Part shown: piece by piece, positions 1 through 5,514 of the stretch
Numbering within the stretch: the first letter of the stretch is position 1
Layout: the number at the start of each line of letters is the position of its first letter
NCBI GenBank assembly: GCA_009774465.1
Contig: VSNT01000187.1
Span: 1-5,738 of the forward strand
Reading direction: 5' to 3'
Source: Lachnospiraceae bacterium
GTDB taxonomy: Bacteria > Bacillota_A > Clostridia > Lachnospirales > Lachnospiraceae
DNA: 5,738 nt
Notes under the pieces: generated by a model
What the model was told of the DNA's origin: nothing
What the model saw: only the letters and a program-made list of their open reading frames with translations
Databases searched by the model: none
Position numbers and translations under genes: made by a program

Positions 1-126
1 GACTTATCATCGGCTTATAGCATTTTCCCGCAGACAGTATTGCCATGCCCCTGTTCTTTACATGTTACAATAATACTAACAGAAGGGATATGGAAGTTTC
101 CTTCACACACCCCCTCTATTGACGGA

Positions 127-888
127 CTATTCCTTTTTCACAGCCTCCCCTGCCTTCATCTCTTCTCGGTACATCTCTCTTTTTTCCAGCAGTCCCATAT
201 AATCGTTCTTCATTCCACGCTCCATACATAACTTATTCCTCAGTAATTTCCGATGTTCTGATCGGCAGTAATCGGAGCATACATTTGTTGCCAGACTATT
301 TTTAAATGGCTGCATACAATATACACATAACTTTGTTATTCGTGCTCTACGCTTCCTAAATTCCTCACGCTGGTTCTGGTACTTATTTTTTTGGGTTTCC
401 TTATACTTTGGAATGGATTCCTTACGTCTGCATTCTTCGGAACAGTATCTCTGTGTACTTGACCTGACTGTATATTCTTTCCCGCACAAAACACACTTAT
501 CAGTACTCCCCATTGGGCGGAGCGTTCCTCCCTTATCCCAATAACGTCTGTACCTTTCCTGTTCTGCCGCTTCTACACATTTGGGACACCGCCCCTCATT
601 ATAGTAGCCTGTAAACTCTATCCCGCAGTCCTTACATGTCTTTGTCAGTGCCGGTCTGTTGACCTTCCTCTCCGCTCCACATGCCGGGCAGTAGCGATGG
701 TGTTTTGCCCCATAAAATGGCTTTCCACATGTCTGGCATGGCCTGAGTACCAGCTTCCTTCCTGTGCCGCTGTCCCAGACGGGAAATTTATCCCCGGCGA
801 GATAAGGGATATGTGGCTCCGCTATGTAATTTTCTGTTTCATTTATAACTTCCTGCTTTTTAATTTCTGTTTTTAATTCTTTTACCAT
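127..888 (-). CDS. Cysteine-rich protein with four zinc-binding modules, function unknown
   Basis: The 253-residue protein has four paired-cysteine modules. Module 1 is C51-x2-C54 with C67-x2-C70 and module 2 is C85-x2-C88 with C101-x2-C104; both are of zinc-ribbon type. Module 3 is C132-x2-C135 with C149-x3-C153 (YCSEECR) and module 4 is C188-x2-C191 with C204-x3-C208 (CSDYCR); both have the CxxC...CxxxC form common in small phage and mobile-element zinc fingers. A highly basic segment (about 154-187) separates modules 3 and 4, and the tail is charged and probably helical. There is no enzyme domain, signal peptide or membrane segment, so a cytoplasmic nucleic-acid- or protein-binding role is inferred. 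The start at 888 is supported by AAAGGAG ending 10 nt upstream. It is the last clear gene of the minus-strand unit, 107 nt downstream of the DUF2325 gene. All 16 zinc ligands are intact. The substrate is unknown. Confidence 0.9.
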   Translation of the reverse strand: MVKELKTEIKKQEVINETENYIAEPHIPYLAGDKFPVWDSGTGRKLVLRPCQTCGKPFYGAKHHRYCPACGAERKVNRPALTKTCKDCGIEFTGYYNEGRCPKCVEAAEQERYRRYWDKGGTLRPMGSTDKCVLCGKEYTVRSSTQRYCSEECRRKESIPKYKETQKNKYQNQREEFRKRRARITKLCVYCMQPFKNSLATNVCSDYCRSEHRKLLRNKLCMERGMKNDYMGLLEKREMYREEMKAGEAVKKE

Positions 889-959
889 ATAATGTTCTCT
901 CCTTTCTTATCCTTGATGTTGTATATTGCTGTATTTCTCGTATTCCTTTCCATTATTCA

Positions 960-979
960 GGCGGCTTGTGCAAGCCGCC
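960..979. promoter_or_regulatory. GC-rich intergenic hairpin without U-tract
   Basis: A perfect inverted repeat has arms GGCGGCTTG (960-968) and CAAGCCGCC (971-979) around a 2-nt centre, which in RNA would give an 8-bp stem with a tetraloop. It begins 16 nt past the stop codon of the DUF2325 gene. Neither strand has a T-run after the stem (minus strand: CTGAATAATGG), so it is not a canonical rho-independent terminator. It may instead be an mRNA-stabilising, processing or attenuating element between two operon genes. The hairpin is seen directly; the role is inferred. Confidence 0.6.
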
Positions 980-995
980 CTGCTCAGATATATTC

Positions 996-2603
996 TCACA
1001 GACTATTGCAGACCTGTGCTGTAACTGACTCAATTTCAGTCTTATTACAATAAATCACCTTAATTCTTTTCTCCCTTGCAGCTCCAATATATTTATAATA
1101 AAGCGCATGGTCCGTATTTCCCGCCAGCAGGACGATAAGGTCTGTTTTTTTCTGAATAGGCATACTTTCATCGTTTATAAATTCCGATTTATTGAATACA
1201 GCCTTCAGTCTGGACTTTGTCTCTGGTGCGCCACCAACAAAAACGATTTTATGGTTAAAGATTTTTACGTAATCCGCCTCTTCCGCCTTTATCGCTTTAT
1301 CTCCCGCCGCCTCAACAAGCCTTATGTATTCACGCATATTCTCCTGAAGCAATGCCTGTTCTTCAATCTGCTTCTCCAGAAGGGCAACTTTTTCTGTATA
1401 CTGCTTGTCCAACTCCTTTGCCTTTTTATTCTGCTGCTTCTTTCTCAACAAATCAGCTTCCTCGTAGCTTTGGATCTTCTTTCTATACTGGATATTCTCG
1501 TCATTGAGACGGGAACACTTTTCATATAGTTCTTCCATAACTTCTGCCTTACTGTCAAATGAAAAGTTCTTATAATATTCATCCCATATTCCCTGCTGGC
1601 TTTCCACATAACACTGAAACAGAAATGCTGCCGCCACTTCAGATACGCATCTTTCTAAATCAAGCTCATCAATCCCAACAGGCTCATTAATCCCTGTCCC
1701 CAGATCATAGTTATAATCATACCCAATATTTGCCATCTCGTTTCTGCACCATTTTTCAAAGATCTCCTTGATTGTACGAATGTACTTCTCTCTGTTAGCG
1801 CTATCCAAGATTTCCAATGTATTCACATGGAGTTTTTTACATATACTGTCCATCATCTCCCTGATTCCTATTGGATTCAACTTGTACAGAGTATTCTTAT
1901 ATTCGTGTAACTCACCCCTCATACCTATGAGCTCGTCCAAAATATATTCCTCCATTTTCTCTGGCGCTATGTCGTACACCTGTGAAAACAGCCTTCTCAT
2001 ATCCTGAATGAATAATGTCTTGAAACGAGCAAAATAACAACTATCCCCTTCTATGATTTTTACCCATTGTATCCGATTCGCAATTTTCTGCTGCCTGTCA
2101 TAAAACAGAAATTTTTCATCCTTATAATTCGCAAACATTTGTTCTTGAATCTTTCTAATATATGTATGTGATCCCGTGCTATTATCTTTACATGTTGTAA
2201 TAGCATACAGCAATATAAGGCTCCTCTTCAGAAAATCAGCATAATCACTACCACTCTCAGAGAAATTGTCATTAATGGCGCTAATACGATGTTCTCCTTC
2301 ATCCTCATCCCTTTCCTGTACATCAGGGAATCTTTTCAGATAATACCCCATCAGATCATCCAAAAGTCCCCTGTTCGCTTTCTGACAGATTTCTTCCACT
2401 ATAATGCCGATGATGTCCTCATACACTGTATTTACAGCCTTGGAACTTATTTTATTCCAGTTTTTCCGCATTTTTCCTATCCTTTTATTGTCGTGCAGTT
2501 TCAATTCATCATAAGCATTTTTTAAAAATCCAACATCTCCATCCTCCAAAGCTGCATATAAAATGTCTACAATTAATCTTCTGGTAATTTCTTTTATTTT
2601 CAT
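996..2603 (-). CDS. Coiled-coil protein with C-terminal DUF2325 domain
   Basis: The protein has 535 residues in three parts. Residues 1-350 are mostly predicted helical and not recognised. Residues about 351-435 are rich in E, K, Q and L and read as a long coiled coil. Residues about 451-528 match the DUF2325 pattern: a hydrophobic strand running into VGGAPE (454-461), then TDLIVLLAGNTDHALYYKY (487-505) and a final strand IKVIYCNKTEIE (514-525). DUF2325 is a small Rossmann-like domain of unknown biochemical function, common in Firmicutes and often preceded by coiled coils. The usual GGH/GGR position reads GGA here, while the later conserved His (H499) is kept. The start at 2603 has a near-perfect AAAGGAGGA 7 nt upstream. 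It lies 86 nt downstream of the 106-residue gene and 107 nt upstream of the zinc-module gene. No membrane segment or signal peptide is seen, so it is probably cytoplasmic. The domain call is fairly sure; the function is unknown. Confidence 0.92.
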   Translation of the reverse strand: MKIKEITRRLIVDILYAALEDGDVGFLKNAYDELKLHDNKRIGKMRKNWNKISSKAVNTVYEDIIGIIVEEICQKANRGLLDDLMGYYLKRFPDVQERDEDEGEHRISAINDNFSESGSDYADFLKRSLILLYAITTCKDNSTGSHTYIRKIQEQMFANYKDEKFLFYDRQQKIANRIQWVKIIEGDSCYFARFKTLFIQDMRRLFSQVYDIAPEKMEEYILDELIGMRGELHEYKNTLYKLNPIGIREMMDSICKKLHVNTLEILDSANREKYIRTIKEIFEKWCRNEMANIGYDYNYDLGTGINEPVGIDELDLERCVSEVAAAFLFQCYVESQQGIWDEYYKNFSFDSKAEVMEELYEKCSRLNDENIQYRKKIQSYEEADLLRKKQQNKKAKELDKQYTEKVALLEKQIEEQALLQENMREYIRLVEAAGDKAIKAEEADYVKIFNHKIVFVGGAPETKSRLKAVFNKSEFINDESMPIQKKTDLIVLLAGNTDHALYYKYIGAAREKRIKVIYCNKTEIESVTAQVCNSL

Positions 2604-2631
2604 TATTAAATCCTCCTTTTCCTTTTTTATT

Positions 2632-2655
2632 TGCCGGGAGTCAGAGGCCCCGGCA
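2632..2655. promoter_or_regulatory. Intergenic hairpin just upstream of the DUF2325 gene ribosome binding site
   Basis: Arms TGCCGGG (2632-2638) and CCCGGCA (2649-2655) form a 7-bp GC-rich stem with a 10-nt loop. On the minus strand the stem is followed by an A-rich stretch and then the AGGAGG of the DUF2325 gene, so there is no U-tract and it should not terminate transcription of the operon. Its position, about 15 nt 5' of the Shine-Dalgarno, suits a 5' mRNA stabiliser or a translation-tuning element. The structure is seen; the role is inferred. Confidence 0.5.
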
Positions 2656-2689
2656 TACCCTCATAAATAAATGAACTCCATGCATTCCC

Positions 2690-3010
2690 TTAGCTTCTTT
2701 CATGTATCAGTTGGATAACACAGTCATCTCCGTCCGCTCTATATACGACAATCCTATTGGCAGCAAACTCCTTCACCAGCTCATAATCATCATATACTCT
2801 CATCCATGACCGGAATTCCGCCACCTTTCTATAATGGCTTCCTATTACCACATCCCCGCCTTCAACAATATACGCCCTGTAACTGTCATCATCCTCGAAT
2901 CTCAGTTCACTCAGTTGAAGTCCTTTTTCACCTACACCTACAAGAATCAGCGTTGCTATATCGCTCATTCCTATGTACTCCTTCTTAAAATCCTTATAAT
3001 ATCGTTTCAT
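2690..3010 (-). CDS. Small protein of unknown function, 106 residues
   Basis: I do not recognise a named family. The protein is acidic, with alternating hydrophobic and charged stretches that suggest a compact alpha/beta fold: IATLILVGVG (18-27), YRAYIVEGGDVVIGSHYRKV (44-63), a WMRVYDDYELV helix (69-79), and a C-terminal strand pair IVVYRADGDDCVIQLI (87-102). It has no zinc motif, signal peptide or membrane helix. Two starts compete. ATG at 3010 has a modest AAGGG 5 nt upstream. An in-frame ATG at 2968 (Met15) has a much stronger AAGGAG 9 nt upstream and would give 92 residues. The longer form is listed because its first 14 residues (MKRYYKDFKKEYIG) look like a natural N-terminus, but the shorter form is nearly as likely. 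It appears to be the first sizeable gene of the minus-strand unit that continues into the DUF2325 gene. Confidence 0.8.
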   Translation of the reverse strand: MKRYYKDFKKEYIGMSDIATLILVGVGEKGLQLSELRFEDDDSYRAYIVEGGDVVIGSHYRKVAEFRSWMRVYDDYELVKEFAANRIVVYRADGDDCVIQLIHERS

Positions 3011-3028
3011 TTTTTCCCTTTCTGCCCT

Positions 3029-3118
3029 TCAGCCTTGGGCTCTAGCAATTAATAATCGGTAAATCCTGTCCGGCTCCTTGCATGGTTCTTCTATCCCGTC
3101 AGTCTTACCTCTGGTCAT
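3029..3118 (-). CDS. Possible 29-residue micro-ORF at the head of the operon
   Basis: ATG at 3118 opens a 29-codon frame ending in TGA at 3029, 18 nt before the ATG of the 106-residue gene. The peptide is hydrophilic with a coherent helical end: it begins MTRGKTDGIEEPC, continues KEPDRIYRLL and ends ARAQG. Its placement fits a leader peptide or a small operon gene. The weak point is the ribosome binding site, only AGG very close to the start, with AGAGGA about 17 nt upstream. The call rests on frame, spacing and composition only. Confidence 0.3.
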   Translation of the reverse strand: MTRGKTDGIEEPCKEPDRIYRLLIARAQG

Positions 3119-3162
3119 CGCCTATGCTCGGATATGTCCTCTGCCGCATCGGTGATACCGTG

Positions 3163-3176
3163 ATTTTACCAGTTCC
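3163..3176 (-). promoter_or_regulatory. Candidate promoter/operator of the minus-strand operon (shared motif copy 1)
   Basis: On the minus strand this reads GGAACTGGTAAAAT, which contains an extended -10-like element (TG-G-TAAAAT, -10 at 3168-3163). A recognisable -35 is weak (TTTAAG at about 18 nt). It would start transcripts about 35-40 nt before the micro-ORF and about 145 nt before the 106-residue gene. The same block occurs upstream of the 443-residue gene at 5369-5384, which raises confidence that it is functional. Whether it is a promoter core or a regulator-binding site cannot be decided from sequence alone. Confidence 0.35.
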
Positions 3177-3206
3177 AAATTCCAGCCTTAAAATGGCAAA
3201 AATAAG

Positions 3207-3236
3207 TTGCATGTTTATATACTTTTATATTATTAT
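3207..3236 (+). promoter_or_regulatory. Candidate sigma-A-type promoter of the HTH regulator gene
   Basis: TTGCAT (3207-3212) and TATTAT (3231-3236) are separated by 18 nt in a strongly AT-rich stretch, about 40 nt before the start codon at 3276. An alternative TATTAT at 3228-3233 gives 15-nt spacing. The -10 lies between the arms of the inverted repeat at 3217-3255, so a protein bound there would block RNA polymerase. Confidence 0.5.
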
Positions 3237-3255
3237 ATTGTATATAAAAGTATAT
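3217..3255. repeat. Perfect 14-bp inverted repeat, candidate operator of the HTH regulator
   Basis: The arms ATATACTTTTATAT (3217-3230) and ATATAAAAGTATAT (3242-3255) are exact reverse complements separated by 11 bp. Each arm is itself a partial palindrome (ATATA-N4-TATAT), so the layout can be read as two half-operators about 25 bp centre to centre. It overlaps the candidate -10 and ends 20 bp before the start codon of an HTH protein, the classic position for autoregulation. In RNA it could also fold as an AU-only hairpin in the leader. The exact symmetry is seen; the operator role is inferred. Confidence 0.6.
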
Positions 3256-3275
3256 TTTTATAAGAAGGACACCTT

Positions 3276-3893
3276 ATGACCGACCAAAAAACGGGAAAAA
3301 AGCAGTTAAAAGAGTCAGACGAACATAGACGGATGGAATTTATTGCCACACGTCAGTGTTATAATATGAATCAGGAAAAATGGGCCAAAGCACTTGGGAT
3401 TAGTTTAGGACTTGTGAAACGGATTGAATCCGGAACAATCAGATGTTCTGATAAAACACTGGTAAAAATTAAAAATTTCCTGCACAGCACATCCAAAAGT
3501 CAGGAAGAACACAGCAAACATCCTTTAGAGGAAAATATTCTCTTCGATATTCTTCTGGCAAATATGAAAAGAACCGATAAGAATACAATCGTCAACTATG
3601 TCCAGAACAGCGCCCAATCATTATGGCGGCTCATATCCAATACCAAATCCTGCGATTCCGATGCCGAACGGGAAAATTATGAATACTTTTTATATCAATT
3701 ATTTTCTGTACTGAGCGCTTTTGTTTCCAATAACATTGATCCCATCAAAGCTGGTAAATATAGTCTGGATACCGAAAAACTTTCAGAATTCCTGCACATA
3801 AACAGCGGTGACACCCGGAAAAAACAGCACTCCAAAAAGAAAAAGGACGATGTTGACGGGCAGCGTTCATTATTTGATAACTTTGATTCTTGA
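3276..3893 (+). CDS. XRE/Cro-type HTH transcriptional regulator with C-terminal QRSLF motif
   Basis: The protein has 205 residues. Residues about 18-70 form a Cro/C1-like helix-turn-helix: FIATRQCYNMNQEKWAKALG, then ISLGLVKRIESG (42-53), where the recognition helix is expected. The middle (about 84-175) is helical and unassigned, possibly for dimerisation or ligand sensing. A basic stretch RKKQHSKKKK (181-190) leads to a C-terminal GQRSLFDNFDS, whose QRSLF (196-200) resembles the QL[SD]LF pentapeptide that binds the DNA polymerase III beta clamp. The start has AGAAGGA ending 6 nt before the ATG. The gene is transcribed divergently from the 106-residue/DUF2325/zinc-module unit, with a perfect inverted repeat in its promoter. 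It probably represses itself and perhaps the neighbouring units. DNA binding is well supported; targets and the clamp motif are inference. Confidence 0.9.
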   Translation: MTDQKTGKKQLKESDEHRRMEFIATRQCYNMNQEKWAKALGISLGLVKRIESGTIRCSDKTLVKIKNFLHSTSKSQEEHSKHPLEENILFDILLANMKRTDKNTIVNYVQNSAQSLWRLISNTKSCDSDAERENYEYFLYQLFSVLSAFVSNNIDPIKAGKYSLDTEKLSEFLHINSGDTRKKQHSKKKKDDVDGQRSLFDNFDS

Positions 3894-3897
3894 CAGC

Positions 3898-3951
3898 AAA
3901 CAGGTGCTGCATAATCATTTCATGATCACACAGCACCTGTTTCTATCTTTT
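3898..3951 (+). terminator. Rho-independent terminator of the HTH regulator gene, possibly bidirectional
   Basis: AAACAGGTGCTG (3898-3909) pairs perfectly with CAGCACCTGTTT (3931-3942). The 21-nt loop holds a second small inverted repeat (ATCAT-ttc-ATGAT), making an extended stacked hairpin. On the plus strand it is followed by TTTCTATCTTTT, a fair U-rich tail, and it starts 5 nt after the stop codon. It lies about 30 nt beyond the stop of the convergent minus-strand gene. On that strand the tail (TGTTTGCTGTC) is weaker, so it is a good terminator for plus and a plausible one for minus. Confidence 0.85.
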
Positions 3952-3971
3952 AATCATCGCAGCCCGGTCCA

Positions 3972-5303
3972 TCAACTTTCCATCTGCAATCCATATGTGC
4001 CAAGCAGATTTTCAACTTTTTTTCTTTCCTTTGGCTCCGCGATGCGGAGGACTTTTTTGATCATTACAAGCGACACCGCCGGATCCAGTCCCTCATCGTT
4101 TATGACTGCCGCGACCTCCTTCACAGCGTCAAAAATAATGATTGAACCAATCGCTGTAGCCGAGCCGCATCCTGTCGCCAAAGTTGGTGCATAATCACCT
4201 ATCTCACTACATGCCTTGGCATTAAAATACTTGGGGATATATTCCTTTTCCTGAAAAAATTCGGCATATTTTCTTCCAATATAGCTGTCCGCTTTTTCTA
4301 TATGGTCAGGATCAAATTCTTTCATTATGTACTCATTCGGGATATACTCCTCATCCAGATCAAAGGGATGGCATTCCTCCCAATCCTGAAGTTCTTTCAG
4401 GAATCTGATTATTTGGGATGTTCCCACGGTTAGGCTATTAAAACGTCCCTGATGATATTTTTCACATATATCACTGTGTCTGCCCATATACCATTCAGAA
4501 AAGATCATATGGTACTCCGTCTCACCGTCTGCTTCCGGCTCCTCTTGGCTCTGCAATGGCTCTTCCTCCATATAAGGCGGACAGGGACCATATTTTACCG
4601 CTATCAGTCTGCTCCCGTCACTAAAATCATATTTGTAGTATCTGGCCCCGATATTTTTGTCCTCATACCATAATCCCCAATTTTCCACATTTTTGAGCCA
4701 TTTTTCACGCTCACCCTTATTCTTAAATTCAGGGATTTCCGGCTGGAAATTTACATACTGCTCATCAGGTTCTTCATCAATATATGTAACTTCACCGTCC
4801 TGCCATTCATCATCCGGGTGGTCTTCCAGCTTCTCCAGTTCCGCTGACCTTCTTCCCAGAATCTCATCCTTTTTACGCCTGATCTCTGCGACCTTCATCC
4901 CAGCATTGAACTCGCCCAGATCACCATCACTGACAGGCAGCAGTTCTTCGAGCTGCGACACTGTATATCCTTCATACTGTTCATCCAGTTCCAGCTTGTC
5001 GCTCCCGTGTTTGGAAAACCTCTGGTAGATCCTTATGTACCTTGACGTCTCGGAACGGGATATATGGAATACTTTATCAGCATAATCATAAATATTCCTG
5101 CATCCCTCTTTCAGATACCACTTATGCTCTTTAATGTAACCGAGACACCAGCCTATCATTATGAAGTCCTTTTTTATCTCCTCCCTTTTGTCATAAATGA
5201 GCTTTACCATCTTCTGGTAGCATTCATCCTCTGAACCTTTGAATGCTGCCGGTCCGGTTTCCGGCATTCCGTCCATAAATCTCTCAACAATCTTTTTTTT
5301 CAT
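3972..5303 (-). CDS. HTH-containing protein of the type found on Clostridial mobile elements, function unknown
   Basis: From ATG at 5303 the protein has 443 residues. Residues about 28-96 are helical and end in RNIYDYADKVF-HISRSETSRYIRIYQRF, an HTH-like unit in the style of DUF3102 and mobile-element DNA-binding proteins. QYEGYTVSQLEELLPVSD (109-126) follows, as in those proteins. After an acidic linker (about 155-200), WLKNVENWGLWYEDKNIGARYYKYDFSDGSRLI (202-234) resembles a segment I associate with integrative-element proteins. The C-terminal 170 residues include a Gly/Ala-rich run (about 371-402) and are unassigned. The start at 5303 is chosen over the in-frame ATG at 5387 because GAGGA lies 8 nt upstream, whereas 5387 has only a GGAGA touching the codon, and a candidate promoter lies inside the extension. 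A role in replication, partition or regulation of an element is possible but unproven. Confidence 0.88.
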   Translation of the reverse strand: MKKKIVERFMDGMPETGPAAFKGSEDECYQKMVKLIYDKREEIKKDFIMIGWCLGYIKEHKWYLKEGCRNIYDYADKVFHISRSETSRYIRIYQRFSKHGSDKLELDEQYEGYTVSQLEELLPVSDGDLGEFNAGMKVAEIRRKKDEILGRRSAELEKLEDHPDDEWQDGEVTYIDEEPDEQYVNFQPEIPEFKNKGEREKWLKNVENWGLWYEDKNIGARYYKYDFSDGSRLIAVKYGPCPPYMEEEPLQSQEEPEADGETEYHMIFSEWYMGRHSDICEKYHQGRFNSLTVGTSQIIRFLKELQDWEECHPFDLDEEYIPNEYIMKEFDPDHIEKADSYIGRKYAEFFQEKEYIPKYFNAKACSEIGDYAPTLATGCGSATAIGSIIIFDAVKEVAAVINDEGLDPAVSLVMIKKVLRIAEPKERKKVENLLGTYGLQMES

Positions 5304-5311
5304 TATGTATA

Positions 5312-5316
5312 TCCTC
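5312..5316 (-). promoter_or_regulatory. Ribosome binding site deciding the start at 5303
   Basis: The minus strand reads GCGAGGA, then 8 nt (TATACATA), then ATG at 5303. This spacing is ideal, and it is the main reason for rejecting the 28-codon longer reading that begins at 5387. Confidence 0.75.
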
Positions 5317-5368
5317 GCTTTCTTAGTATTTATCAGGCTTCCAAAGTTATTTTTATCCTGACACCTGT

Positions 5369-5384
5369 ATTTTACACCAGTTCC
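5369..5384 (-). promoter_or_regulatory. Candidate promoter/operator of the 443-residue gene (shared motif copy 2)
   Basis: On the minus strand this reads GGAACTGGTGTAAAAT, with a TAAAAT -10-like hexamer at 5374-5369 about 65 nt before the start at 5303. It matches the block upstream of the other minus-strand unit (3163-3176) except for a 2-nt insertion. No convincing -35 is seen, so the conserved GGAACTGG may be a regulator site and not core promoter. Confidence 0.35.
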
Positions 5385-5434
5385 CATTCTCCGATTGTTT
5401 TGCAGAAATACCTCCGCTCTGCCATAAAGTGTCT

Positions 5435-5466
5435 AAAAAAGGCAATGCAGAAATATCCACATTGCC
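5435..5466 (-). terminator. Rho-independent terminator of the cytosine methyltransferase gene
   Basis: On the minus strand GGCAATG (5466-5460) pairs with CATTGCC (5447-5441) around a 12-nt loop, followed at once by TTTTTT (5440-5435). It lies about 49 nt past the TAA at 5515. This separates the methyltransferase transcript from the 443-residue gene, which therefore needs its own promoter. Confidence 0.85.
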
Positions 5467-5514
5467 ACTGTTCTTTCTCTTAAATTCCAAAAACTTTTTT
5501 CCAGCCTGCCTCCG

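Noticed and set aside
15..110. Minus-strand 31-codon frame starting with GTG just after the zinc-module gene
   Set aside because: The GAGGGG ribosome-binding-like sequence lies almost directly against the GTG, no ATG is available, and the peptide has no recognisable feature. It could be a gene remnant, but there is not enough to call it.
882..953. 23-codon minus-strand frame overlapping the start of the zinc-module gene
   Set aside because: It has an ATG and ends in an overlap suggestive of translational coupling, but there is no Shine-Dalgarno because the GC-rich hairpin occupies that position. The peptide is also AT-driven (many N, K, I). Probably chance.
1107..1529. Plus-strand 140-codon open frame
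   Set aside because: It lies wholly antisense to the coiled-coil/DUF2325 gene, is rich in F, L, C and R as expected of an antisense shadow of a K/E-rich coiled coil, and has no ribosome binding site or family resemblance.
2632..2655. Reading the hairpin as a terminator after the 106-residue gene
   Set aside because: The minus strand after the stem is A-rich, not U-rich, and leads straight into the ribosome binding site of the next gene.
3105..3149. 14-codon minus-strand frame overlapping the 29-residue micro-ORF
   Set aside because: Too short to separate from chance, with no independent support.
3082..3279. Plus-strand 65-codon frame with a hydrophobic end running into the HTH gene
   Set aside because: The hydrophobic part is simply translation of the AT-rich promoter and inverted repeat. 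There is no convincing ribosome binding site, and it overlaps the candidate promoter.
4657..5028. Plus-strand 123-codon serine-rich open frame
   Set aside because: The long serine runs are the reverse complement of acidic and helical codons in the 443-residue gene. It is an antisense shadow.
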